In this document: positions 5,974 to 12,916 of the stretch, piece after piece
How positions within the stretch are numbered: the first letter of the stretch is position 1
Layout: each line of letters starts with the position of its first letter
Source: CAVQCX01 sp050050175
GTDB lineage: Bacteria > Pseudomonadota > Gammaproteobacteria > Chromatiales > Chromatiaceae
NCBI GenBank assembly: GCA_050050175.1
Contig: JASFUT010000036.1
Location: 1-16,499, forward strand
Direction of reading: 5' to 3'
Length of the DNA: 16,499 bases
Program-made: the position numbers and the translations under genes
The notes under the pieces: generated by a model
What the model saw: the letters and a program-made list of their open reading frames with translations, nothing else
Databases searched by the model: none
Told to the model about the DNA's origin: nothing

Positions 5974-7326
5974 ATGTGGATTATAAGCAAGGTGCGCAGC
6001 CCCTTCCTCCCGTTCCTGCTGGCGCTGCTTACGCTGGTTTCCTTGGCTGCTGCCGCGTCTGAGTCCGCCCGTTACGACATTTCTTACCTCTGGTCCCGGG
6101 ACCTCGCCAGCGTCAGGGAATATCGCGACCGGGTGGGCCGGGTACTGGGGCCTGCCATGGACCGGCGCCTGGAGGTCGTCACCAACGGCGGGTTGTTCGG
6201 GCTGGTCTACCACCGCCACGGAGACAGCGCCGGGGCGGCCCGCATCGCCCGCGAGCATACGCGCCTGCTGCGCCACAGTGGACTGGAGGCGGCGGCGCCG
6301 GTGCGCTCCGACGACTGGGTCGTCGTCGGCAGGGTTCCGCCGGAGATCCCGGTGTCTCCCCAGACCGGGGACAGCGACGCTGCCGACCGCCCGCGGCCCG
6401 ACGCCGAAGACACCCCGCAGTCCCGGCCGGAGCTGGAGCCGACCCAGACCGCCGACGAGGGGGCTGCCGGCTCCGCGCAATCCCCCGCTGAGGCCGCCGG
6501 GCCGTCGCCGGTGGAGCAGGAGCCCGTCCACGCCAGCCCCCCCCAGATGAGCAACCTGGAGAAGGCGGTGGAGGACTACATCAAGGGACTGCGCCGCCAG
6601 GGCCGCATCGCCCCTGACGAGCGGACGGGCTGGTCAGTGTACGACTTCGCCACGGGCGAGAAGCTGGTGACCATCAACGAGGATGTCCAGTTCCAGGCCG
6701 CCAGCATGATCAAGCCCTTCGTCGCCACCGCCTTCTTTCATCGCGTCGAGCGGGGGGAGCTGATCTACGGACCACGCAGCCGCCGCCACATGAGGGAGAT
6801 GATCCAGCATTCCAGCAACACGTCTACCGACTGGATCATCCGCCGAGTGGGTGGCCCCCGTGCCGTGCAGCGCATATTGCAGCGGTACTACGGGGGCATC
6901 TTCCGGCAGACCTCCATCGTCGAATACATCCCCCGCAACGGGCGCTCGTACCGAAACAAGGCGTCCCTGCACGACTACAGCCGCTTCCTATATGCCCTTT
7001 GGAAGGGAAGCCTTCCCGGGGCACAGGAGATCAAGCGGCTCATGGCCCTGCCGGGCTCCGACCGCATCTTCAAGGGAGTGGAAGAGATTCCGCTCGGAAC
7101 CCACGTCTACAACAAGACCGGCAGTACTGCACGGCTTTGCGGCGACATGGGCATACTGAGCGTCGCCGGCAAGGACGGCAGGCGCTACCCCTACACCCTG
7201 ATCGGCGTCATCGAAAAGCCCAGCGGGGCGGATAACTATACCGCTTGGATCCGATCGCGTTCCGAGGTGATCCGGGAGGTGTCGGGCATCGTTTACCAAG
7301 GGATCCTCGCGTACCACGAAGGATGA
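5974..7326 (+). CDS. Secreted SxxK serine hydrolase, class A beta-lactamase/transpeptidase-like
   Basis: A 450-residue protein: signal peptide (VRSPFLPFLLALLTLVSLAAAA), an N-terminal domain of ~90 residues (about 33-120) with an alpha/beta pattern loosely recalling SPOR domains, a Pro/Glu/Ala linker (~120-195), then a penicillin-recognising serine hydrolase domain. Catalytic motifs are S244-M-I-K247 (SxxK), S280-S281-N282 (in the SDN position) and K381-T-G383. No ExxLN omega-loop motif with the deacylating Glu was found, so a DD-peptidase, transpeptidase-like or ligand-binding role is more likely than beta-lactam hydrolysis. It would act in the periplasm on peptidoglycan or a related substrate. 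ATG 5974 gives a good signal peptide but has no clear ribosome site; GTG 5992 and an upstream start at 5920 are alternatives. The next gene is convergent. Confidence 0.83.
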   Translation: MWIISKVRSPFLPFLLALLTLVSLAAAASESARYDISYLWSRDLASVREYRDRVGRVLGPAMDRRLEVVTNGGLFGLVYHRHGDSAGAARIAREHTRLLRHSGLEAAAPVRSDDWVVVGRVPPEIPVSPQTGDSDAADRPRPDAEDTPQSRPELEPTQTADEGAAGSAQSPAEAAGPSPVEQEPVHASPPQMSNLEKAVEDYIKGLRRQGRIAPDERTGWSVYDFATGEKLVTINEDVQFQAASMIKPFVATAFFHRVERGELIYGPRSRRHMREMIQHSSNTSTDWIIRRVGGPRAVQRILQRYYGGIFRQTSIVEYIPRNGRSYRNKASLHDYSRFLYALWKGSLPGAQEIKRLMALPGSDRIFKGVEEIPLGTHVYNKTGSTARLCGDMGILSVAGKDGRRYPYTLIGVIEKPSGADNYTAWIRSRSEVIREVSGIVYQGILAYHEG

Positions 7327-7384
7327 GCGGTGCCGTCGGTCGCGCCGTCTTCACTGCGGCTTCCCGCGGCTCACAAGTGTCGAG

Positions 7385-7401
7385 CCCCGGCCCTTCCGGG
7401 G
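7385..7401. terminator. Hairpin between convergent genes
   Basis: CCCCGG-CCCTT-CCGGGG, a perfect 6 bp GC stem with a 5 nt loop, lies 58 bp past the serine hydrolase stop and 72 bp past the stop of the convergent EF-Tu-like gene. No T-tract follows on either strand. The placement fits a shared terminator, but the support is weak. Confidence 0.35.
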
Positions 7402-7473
7402 AACACCGACAATCCCGCTCGTCGAGGCAAGTACGGTAAGGATTGCCACGTGAAGCTCGTCGGAGACGTCGCT

Positions 7474-8778
7474 TCAGTTCTGAACCCTGGTGACGACGCC
7501 GATGCCCACGGTGCGATTGCCCTGGCGCACGGCGAAACGGGTTCCCCGCTCCATGGCTACAGGGAGGTCAACCTTGATCGACATGGTCGTGGCGTCGCCG
7601 GGCATGATCAACTCGGCGCCTATGGGCAGCTCGATATCGCCGGTCACATCGGTGGTGCGGAAATAGAACTGTGGCCGATAGCCGCTATAGAAGGGCTGAT
7701 CGCGCCCCCCTTCGTCTTTGGTGAGGACGTAGACCTGAGCGGCAAATTTCGTGTGCGGCGTAATCGACCCCGGTTTGCACACCACCTGGCCCCGTTCCGG
7801 CACGATTGACCCTTGTCGGCCGCCCAGTGCCAATTGGGTGCTGGGCCTCTGGTCATTCAGGCCAAGCAGCACAGCGACCTCGGCGACCTCGGCGTGCGTT
7901 GACGGGCCTATGCCAACGATCTCCACCTCATCTCCGACGTTGATTACGCCACGCTCGACGCGGCCAGTCGACACGGCCCCACGGCCTGGGATGGAAAACA
8001 CGTCTTCAATCGGCATGAGAAATGGCTTGTCGCGTTCGGCGGGAGGCGAGGGAATCGTGCTGTCGAGTGCCTCGACCAACCGTCGAACCTGGTCCCGGGA
8101 CGTCGGGTCTCCGGCGAGCGCCCGCTCGGCGTTACCTCGTAGGACCGGGGCGGTGGGATAACCGGCCTCGTCCAGGAGTTGTCGAAGCTCGGCCTCACTT
8201 TGGTCGGCGGTCGCCGCGTCGACCTCGTCGAAACGATTCAAGAACGCAACGATCGCAGGGACGCCAACCTGACGCGCGAGCAAGATGTGCTCGCGCGTCT
8301 GCGGCATCGGACCGTCCGCGGCCGAGACGACCAGGATCGCTCCGTCCAGATCCGCCGCGCCCGAGATCATATTCTTGACGTAGTCAAACTGCCCGGGCGT
8401 GTCGACGTGCGCGTAATGACGGTGCTCGGATTCGTATTCGACGTGTGCCGTATTGATCGTGATGCCCCGAGCGCGCTCCGCCGAGGTGCTGCAGCCGGGA
8501 ATCGGGCCGGAGACCCGCATCAGACGTGGCGATATGGCCGTGGTCGGGCGTCCATCTTCATCGAGGACCCTGGTTATGGCGGCGGTCAGCGTTGTCTTGC
8601 CATGGTCGATATGGCCGATCGCGCCGATGTTGACCGTCGGCTTGTTGCTGTCAAACGTGACGTTGGCGGGCCTGGCTGGCGTGGCAAGCTGTAGGCAGAT
8701 CAGACCAGTGGTGAGCAGCCACGTCAAAGCGGGACGCGCACGATGGGGCCTTCCGGCTATACACCCATACTTCTTCAT
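7474..8778 (-). CDS. EF-Tu paralogue with N-terminal export signal and altered GTPase motifs
   Basis: A 434-residue protein that aligns with EF-Tu over all three domains, for example VNIGAIGHIDHGKTTLTAAIT, ARGITINTAHVEYES, KPFLMPIEDVFSIPGRG and YRPQFYFRTTDVTG. Two things differ. First, ~45 residues precede the EF-Tu start: a basic region (KKYGCIAGRPHRARP), a hydrophobic core (ALTWLLTTGLICLQLAT) and ATPARPA, which reads as a Sec signal peptide or anchor. Second, the GTPase motifs are changed: G3 is DTPGQ with Gln130 for the catalytic His (His84 of E. coli EF-Tu), G4 is N181-R-F-D184 instead of NKCD, and G5 is GNAE instead of GSAL. G1 and the switch I RGITINT are kept. It stands alone, with no fusA, rpsL or tsf nearby. 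ATG 8778 is preferred (GGGGG 9 nt upstream); ATG 8787 adds three residues. A standard translation role is unlikely if it is exported. Confidence 0.88.
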   Translation of the reverse strand: MKKYGCIAGRPHRARPALTWLLTTGLICLQLATPARPANVTFDSNKPTVNIGAIGHIDHGKTTLTAAITRVLDEDGRPTTAISPRLMRVSGPIPGCSTSAERARGITINTAHVEYESEHRHYAHVDTPGQFDYVKNMISGAADLDGAILVVSAADGPMPQTREHILLARQVGVPAIVAFLNRFDEVDAATADQSEAELRQLLDEAGYPTAPVLRGNAERALAGDPTSRDQVRRLVEALDSTIPSPPAERDKPFLMPIEDVFSIPGRGAVSTGRVERGVINVGDEVEIVGIGPSTHAEVAEVAVLLGLNDQRPSTQLALGGRQGSIVPERGQVVCKPGSITPHTKFAAQVYVLTKDEGGRDQPFYSGYRPQFYFRTTDVTGDIELPIGAELIMPGDATTMSIKVDLPVAMERGTRFAVRQGNRTVGIGVVTRVQN

Positions 8779-9420
8779 TGCGCTCATCCCCCGCTGAAGG
8801 ACAAGAGCTTGCGGCCAGGCGCCCAACGCTGTTAACGAGCCACGGGCCCCGGATCGGCGCCACGAACCCCTCTGGCCGCAACCTCAGGCCGCACGAAACC
8901 GACACCCGGCTTTCCGGCGCGCAAACCGGCGCGATTCGGATATGCCCCCGTCGGACAGCTGTGTGCGGGATTTCATAAATTTAGCCCGACCCGGCCTCGC
9001 GTCAAGGCCCGGGATCAGGCGCTGGCCGGCAGGGGGCGCGTTGTTCGGGGCAGCCTCGACGTTGAGCTCTGGGAGGTCGCGGCTTGCGACTGCATGCCGG
9101 CTCTTGGGCGGGAAGGGACTTTCACAACGCCCTGATGTTCGGGTTTCCTGGAAGACGCCTCGCGACCGGATCCGGACATGCGCACACGCTCAGCGGGAGT
9201 GGCGCCAGGATTCCTGGTGCGGGCACCCCTGGTAGAGCCGAGCTCAGCCCACGGCAGACAAGCGGCCAAGCTCCATGGCATGAGCCTTTAGAGCTATAGC
9301 GGGCGGCGAATAACCAACTAATCTACTAAGGTACAAGGTGCCGCACCGGATGCCGGTTGTGGTACCGGGCACCGAACGGGATGCCGGCGGTAGCCGATTG
9401 ATAACTCTGGAGGATTCGTC
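8779..9420. other. Divergent intergenic region between EF-Tu-like gene and small secreted protein gene
   Basis: No gene is supported in these ~640 bp. On the minus strand it holds a plausible promoter (listed separately) and a ~190 nt leader for the EF-Tu-like gene. On the plus strand there is a compound inverted repeat at 9337-9373 (GGTGCC...GGCACC enclosing CACCGG/CCGGTTGTG), which would fold in the 5' leader of the small secreted protein gene at 9421. Around 9290-9330 the sequence turns AT-rich (CGAATAACCAACTAATCTACTAAGG), a possible promoter region, though I could not fix -35 and -10 boxes. Confidence 0.5.
8978..9005 (-). promoter_or_regulatory. Candidate sigma-70 promoter of the EF-Tu-like gene
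   Basis: Read on the minus strand, TTGACG (9005-9000) is followed by a 16 bp spacer and TAAATT (8983-8978): 5/6 and 4/6 matches to the consensus boxes. It lies in the most AT-rich patch of the divergent region. Transcription would start near 8971, giving a leader of about 190 nt before the ATG at 8778. Confidence 0.45.
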
Positions 9421-9594
9421 ATGTGGGCTCCTATAGCGGCAGTTCTCATGGCAGTGGGCACGTTCAGCACACCGGGGGCCATCGAGTCGGAACAGGAGTG
9501 GCTCGCGCAGCAACGGGCCGCCGATGTCGAGCAGTTCCAGTGCGCTGAGGTGGACGTGAAGACGGGGGAGAGCGGCCGGTCCGGCGCCTGTTGA
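9421..9594 (+). CDS. Small predicted secreted protein with C-terminal two-Cys motif (57 aa)
   Basis: I do not recognise this family. The 57-residue product has a hydrophobic N-terminus (MWAPIAAVLMAVGTFSTPGA), which could be a signal peptide cleaved after STPGA, then a short acidic helix-like part (ESEQEWLAQQRAADVEQ) and the C-terminus FQCAEVDVKTGESGRSGAC. The ribosome site is strong: TGGAGGA at 9408-9414, 6 nt before ATG. Its C-terminus matches the end of the next gene downstream (FxCA...RSxAC-stop), which supports both as real coding genes. The two cysteines are 17 residues apart and the last is the final residue, so an intramolecular disulfide in the periplasm is possible. Confidence 0.6.
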   Translation: MWAPIAAVLMAVGTFSTPGAIESEQEWLAQQRAADVEQFQCAEVDVKTGESGRSGAC

Positions 9595-9999
9595 CCGGAC
9601 GGGATCGGCTCTGAGCCCGTGCAGCATTGGGGCAATGATGCCCCAAGAACGTTCCTGGCCGCTTGGCGAGCGCACCGCTTGCCGGGCCGCCAAGGCCCTA
9701 ACTGGCATGATGCGCCAAGGATCTGGCCGACGGCTCTTTGGGAAACGGCTTTCAGTCCGCAACCAACGAGAACCCCCGCCGCCCCTCCCCCCGCAACGTG
9801 CGAGTCCGATCGAGCGTCGGCCGCTGCCAATGCAGGCCGCGTGAACCACCGTTTGTAACGGTCGGAACACCGGTCCGCGCGTGCGACAGGCCAGCACCCG
9901 GTCTGAACAGAGGATGCGTGAGACTGAGCCATCCATGAGACGGTTTCGATTCCGATCATGGCCGGCTCGCTGCTTGGGTGAGAACCCAGGAGGTTTGAC
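9595..9999. other. Intergenic region between the two small secreted protein genes
   Basis: Apart from the hairpin at 9627-9646 and a possible leader ORF at 9914-10003 (both listed), I see no gene in these 405 bp. Frames on both strands are open but have no recognisable content. The next gene's ribosome site, AGGAGG near 9989-9994, closes the region. Confidence 0.5.
9627..9646 (+). terminator. Perfect 8 bp hairpin after the 57-aa gene
   Basis: TTGGGGCA-ATGA-TGCCCCAA lies 33 bp past the stop of the small gene at 9421-9594. It is compact, with a tetranucleotide loop, but AGAACG follows instead of a T-run. It is a candidate terminator or 3'-end stabiliser. Confidence 0.4.
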
Positions 10000-10003
10000 A
10001 TGA
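9914..10003 (+). CDS. Possible 29-codon leader ORF coupled to the next gene
   Basis: An ATG at 9914 opens a 29-codon frame (MRETEPSMRRFRFRSWPARC..., Arg-rich) whose TGA at 10001-10003 overlaps the ATG of the 130-residue gene at 10000 as ATGA. That is the classical geometry of translational coupling. The start has only AGAGG directly adjacent, which is too close to serve as a good ribosome site, and the downstream gene has its own good site. It may be chance. Confidence 0.2.
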   Translation: MRETEPSMRRFRFRSWPARCLGENPGGLT

Positions 10004-10392
10004 AGAAGAAGTTGATGATGGCCACGGCCGTACTGTTCGCCGCCGGTGTGGCAAACGCCGGCGAGTACCGCTCGCCCATATGGGGATCGGCCTTCGCAGG
10101 TCACCCCGATCTGGCGATCGACTACTACGGCCAGGCCGAGCGAAGCGGAGAGGCGTCTGTCTCCACGTCGCTGGACCGTATCCTGGCGGGCAATCCGGAC
10201 GGCTACCCCCATGGGTACTCCGGAGAGGTCCAGGCCTCGCGGGGCGGGGGCAGCCGGGTCACGTCGCTCGACAGGCTCCAGGCCGGAAACCCGGACGGGT
10301 ATCCGTACCCCGGTGAGGGTGCTGCCGTTGGACGGTTCGAATGCGCCGTAGACATGGCGGCGCTGAAGGGCAATCGCTCCGACGCTTGCTGA
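10000..10392 (+). CDS. Small predicted secreted protein with AGNPDGYP repeats and C-terminal two-Cys motif
   Basis: A 130-residue protein starting with a clean signal peptide (MKKKLMMATAVLFAAGVANA, cut before GEYRSP). The mature part carries two near-identical 15-residue units, TSLDRILAGNPDGYP and TSLDRLQAGNPDGYP (DNA 10165-10209 and 10261-10305, 96 bp apart), preceded by a degenerate copy, SAFAGHPD. The C-terminus FECAVDMAALKGNRSDAC ends in cysteine and matches the end of the 57-residue gene upstream (FxCA...RSxAC). Ribosome site AGGAGG lies 5-6 nt before the ATG. The (A/R)GNPD element recalls small secreted hypothetical proteins of proteobacteria with GNPD motifs, but I know of no assigned function. 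Probably periplasmic, possibly disulfide-bonded. Confidence 0.78.
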   Translation: MKKKLMMATAVLFAAGVANAGEYRSPIWGSAFAGHPDLAIDYYGQAERSGEASVSTSLDRILAGNPDGYPHGYSGEVQASRGGGSRVTSLDRLQAGNPDGYPYPGEGAAVGRFECAVDMAALKGNRSDAC

Positions 10393-11116
10393 TCCGACGA
10401 CGGATGCCTGATCCGATGGTTCATTGAGGGCAAATGGCCTCGGCACGAAGATCTCTGAAGAGGTCCGGCTGCCGAGGTCGCATTCCCCAAGAAGGCACCG
10501 CTTCACTTCATCCGAGAACTGAGGTGCGAGCGCAACGGCGAGCGGTTGATCTGCGCGGAGCGGAAAGCGATCTACCTTGAGAACCTGGTCTGCTGGATCA
10601 CGCTGGCCTCGCCCTTTCCACGTTGCCGGTCGAACATCGAAGCGCTTCGCAAGACTTGTCCGGAGCTCCAGAGTCCTGGTGGACCACTGACGACCGCTCT
10701 TGGGCCAACCCGGCTGAGGTCGCTTGAGCTGACCTCGGCTGGTGTCGGCCGATCCAGCCGATGGAAGCTCGATGAACAACCCGCCGCCGCAACAATTGCG
10801 GATGGCTCAGGGCCAGCTTGCGCCGGGGGTCTCGGAGCCGTCGCTCGGGCTGCCGCTCGTTCTCGCCTGAAGCGCCGACTTTCCATCTTTCCAATGCGCG
10901 CAACCGCGCTGGCGGGCCGACCGCGAGAGGGCCGTTCCGAGAGGATAGCCGGGAGGGCCCTTGCCCGGGCGTATCGGTGGCGGCTCCCCGCGACGGGGCG
11001 GCGCAGCCGGAGCAGAGCCCTCTCCCAGGGCCGCCCGCAGTCAGCCCGCGTCGTGGCAACACCTCAGGGAAGGGCTGTATGATCCGTCGAGCGGCACTCT
11101 GAGGAACGGGGGAGGC
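10393..11116. other. Gene-poor interval of about 720 bp
   Basis: No gene is supported. A plus-strand frame is open from 10459 to 11082 but its translation is Arg/Ala-rich, compositionally biased and has no ribosome site or domain; minus-strand frames overlap it equally well. A hairpin lies at 10438-10477 (listed). Close to the right edge, TATGAT at 11078-11083 could be a -10 box for the next gene; the best -35 at a normal distance (TGGCAA) is poor. Confidence 0.5.
10438..10477 (+). terminator. Hairpin downstream of the repeat protein gene
   Basis: CCTCGGCA (10438-10445) and TGCCGAGG (10470-10477) form a perfect 8 bp stem around a 24 nt loop, 45 bp past the stop of the 130-residue gene. No T-run follows. 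It could be a terminator or an mRNA 3' structure. Confidence 0.35.
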
Positions 11117-11959
11117 ATGTCATTTGACGACAAGGACAAGGCCGGAGGGGCGTTGACACGCATGATTGGTGCTCTGGTCGGGGTGTGCCTGGCGGTCACG
11201 GCCGCAGCCGTCGGGCTCTACCTCTTCCAGTTCGCGGGCATGCCGGTGGTGACGGACCCCGAGCCCTGGGGACGGCTCGGGGATTTCCTCGGCGGCATCC
11301 TCACGCCCCTGGTCGGGCTGCTTCTGTTGATCGGTGCCGTCCGGGCCATGCTCGCCATTCGGGACGAGCTGGCCGGGCTCCGGGCGGCCCTTGAGCGGGC
11401 CGCCGAGGCGCTTCCGCGCCAGGACCAGGTCGCGTCGGGAGCGGAGTGGCCCGGTCGGACCGGGGCCCAGCGCGAGGATCTCTACCGGACCATCGAAGTC
11501 ATTCACCGGGATATCAGGCCCCAGCTCGCCGCCGGGGTCCATGTGGTTCGAACGGCCGAGGGCGTCCGGCTGTCCGGGCGGGCCCCGACGCATCCGCCTT
11601 CCGGGGACAGCCGTGAGCTCACCCTGGAGCAGGTCCTGCGCGAGGCCGTTCAGGACCCGGTGCTGCGTGAGTCCGTGGCCCGGGATCTCAGGGCGGACAT
11701 AGTCCCGTTGGCCGAGCTTATGCAGCACCTGGCCCGCTGCCTGCACGAGTACGAGGGCATTGCCGGGGCGCGCGGGGCGGGGTCCTATTTCCGACGGCGC
11801 TACGCGCTCGCCGCAGTGGGCCTGCAGAAGCTGGGGGTCCTGCCCGACAAGGTGGGCGCGTTCTTCCGCGACGCCAGGAACGGCCGGATCGGACCGGGCG
11901 ACGGCGAGCACAGGAGGCCGGAGGCGGCCGCCGTCCGGCCCCCCCGCGCCACGGCCTGA
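11117..11959 (+). CDS. Putative PutAbiC-like (phage abortive infection) membrane protein
   Basis: A 280-residue protein with two transmembrane helices (about 16-39 and 57-81) joined by a short loop containing PEPWGRLGDFLGGILTPLVG (residues 48-67). That WGxxGDFxGGxLxP pattern at the start of helix 2, followed by a charged helix (RDELAGLRAALERAAEAL), is the hallmark of the PutAbiC family of putative phage abortive infection proteins. The rest is soluble and ends with HEYEGIAGARGAGSYFRRRYALAAVGL; Y224-F-R-R-R-Y229 recalls the YFR motif near the C-terminus of that family. ATG 11117 sits only 1 nt after GGAGG, so ATG 11162 is an alternative, although it would shorten the segment before helix 1. 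The family role in phage defence is a prediction; no other defence gene is adjacent. Confidence 0.62.
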   Translation: MSFDDKDKAGGALTRMIGALVGVCLAVTAAAVGLYLFQFAGMPVVTDPEPWGRLGDFLGGILTPLVGLLLLIGAVRAMLAIRDELAGLRAALERAAEALPRQDQVASGAEWPGRTGAQREDLYRTIEVIHRDIRPQLAAGVHVVRTAEGVRLSGRAPTHPPSGDSRELTLEQVLREAVQDPVLRESVARDLRADIVPLAELMQHLARCLHEYEGIAGARGAGSYFRRRYALAAVGLQKLGVLPDKVGAFFRDARNGRIGPGDGEHRRPEAAAVRPPRATA

Positions 11960-12045
11960 GGGCGGTTCGGGGATGGCGCACCGCGGCGGGGGCAGCGCCG
12001 CCGCCGGTCCGTGGGGTCGGCGGCCCGATGACCGGGAGGTGAACG

Positions 12046-12894
12046 ATGAGCGGATCCTCAGAGTCCGATGCGCAGGTCGACCTGCGCATGCTCTATCCCG
12101 AGACCGGCCCAGTCCCCCTGGAGGGCCTGTATCTCAGCCATCGGCTGCGCGAGCGTGCGACCGGGGACGGCCCTTTCGTCTATACGAACTTCGTCGCCAG
12201 CCTCGACGGGCGGATCGCCGTACGCCGGCCGGGGACCGATCGGATCGGTGTGCCGGAGGCGACGGCGAATCCACGCGACTGGCGCCTGTTCCTCGAGCTG
12301 GCGGCCCCGGCGGATGCCCTGATCGTCAGCGGCCGCCTCATCCGCGAGCTGGCCGCGGGTGAGGCTCAGAGCCGACCCCCCTTCGAGGGCGACGAGGTGC
12401 CGGATCTGGAGGCCTTCCGGCGTGATCTGGGGCTGCCGGCCCACCCGGCCCTGGTGGTGATCAGCCGCAGTCTGGACCTGCCCGAGGGGGGTCTCTTCGG
12501 CGGGTCCGAGCGCCGGGTTATTCTGGCCACCGGCTCGGACGCGGAGCCCGAGCGGCGCGTCGCGCTGGAGTCGGCCGGGGCCGAGGTCGTCGAGGCCGGC
12601 GAGACGGGAGTGGACGGGCGGCGGCTGGTGGAGGCCCTTGCGGGCCGCGGGCTGCCGCTGATCTACTCGATCGCCGGGCCCGGGGTGCTCCAGACGCTCC
12701 TCGCCGCCCGGGTCCTTGACCGGATCTATCTCACCACCGTGCTCCGGGTGCTCGGCGGCGAGCACTTTGCGACCCTCGCCAGCGGCCCGCCGCTCGATCC
12801 GCCCGCGGACTTCCGTCTCGCCGAGCTCTACCTGGACCCCGGCGGTCCCGGCGGCTCGCAGCAGCTGATGCAGGTGTACGACCGGGTGGGCTGA
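12046..12894 (+). CDS. RibD C-terminal-domain-like pyrimidine/dihydrofolate-type reductase
   Basis: A 282-residue protein built on the RibD C-terminal (DHFR-like) fold, as in NADPH-dependent 5-amino-6-ribosylaminouracil-phosphate reductases of riboflavin synthesis. Marks are YTNFVASLDGRIA (N48 onward, the substrate/NADPH strand), ADALIVSGRLI, ALVVISRSLDLP, the VDGRRLVEAL helix, and SIAGPGVLQTLLAARVLDRIYLTTVLRVLGG near the C-terminus. There is no deaminase domain, so it is not a full RibD. Many such standalone proteins have unknown substrates; a riboflavin role is not shown by the context, as no rib gene is near. Start: GGGAGGTGA at 12034-12042 before ATG 12046. It follows the PutAbiC-like gene by 86 bp and is convergent with the next gene, 22 bp away. 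Confidence 0.82.
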   Translation: MSGSSESDAQVDLRMLYPETGPVPLEGLYLSHRLRERATGDGPFVYTNFVASLDGRIAVRRPGTDRIGVPEATANPRDWRLFLELAAPADALIVSGRLIRELAAGEAQSRPPFEGDEVPDLEAFRRDLGLPAHPALVVISRSLDLPEGGLFGGSERRVILATGSDAEPERRVALESAGAEVVEAGETGVDGRRLVEALAGRGLPLIYSIAGPGVLQTLLAARVLDRIYLTTVLRVLGGEHFATLASGPPLDPPADFRLAELYLDPGGPGGSQQLMQVYDRVG

Positions 12895-12916
12895 GAGCCC
12901 GCCCGCCGGCCGTCGC

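Noticed and set aside
7474..8778. Reading the EF-Tu-like gene as an ordinary tuf gene
   Set aside because: Changes at G3, G4 and G5, the N-terminal extension and the absence of neighbouring translation genes make a housekeeping copy unlikely.
9244..10779. 511-codon minus-strand frame
   Set aside because: It runs antisense over both small secreted protein genes and three intergenic regions; the translation has no domain and an unnatural composition.
10546..11082. 178-codon plus-strand frame
   Set aside because: Arg/Ala/Ser-biased translation, no ribosome site and an equally open opposite strand; treated as non-coding.
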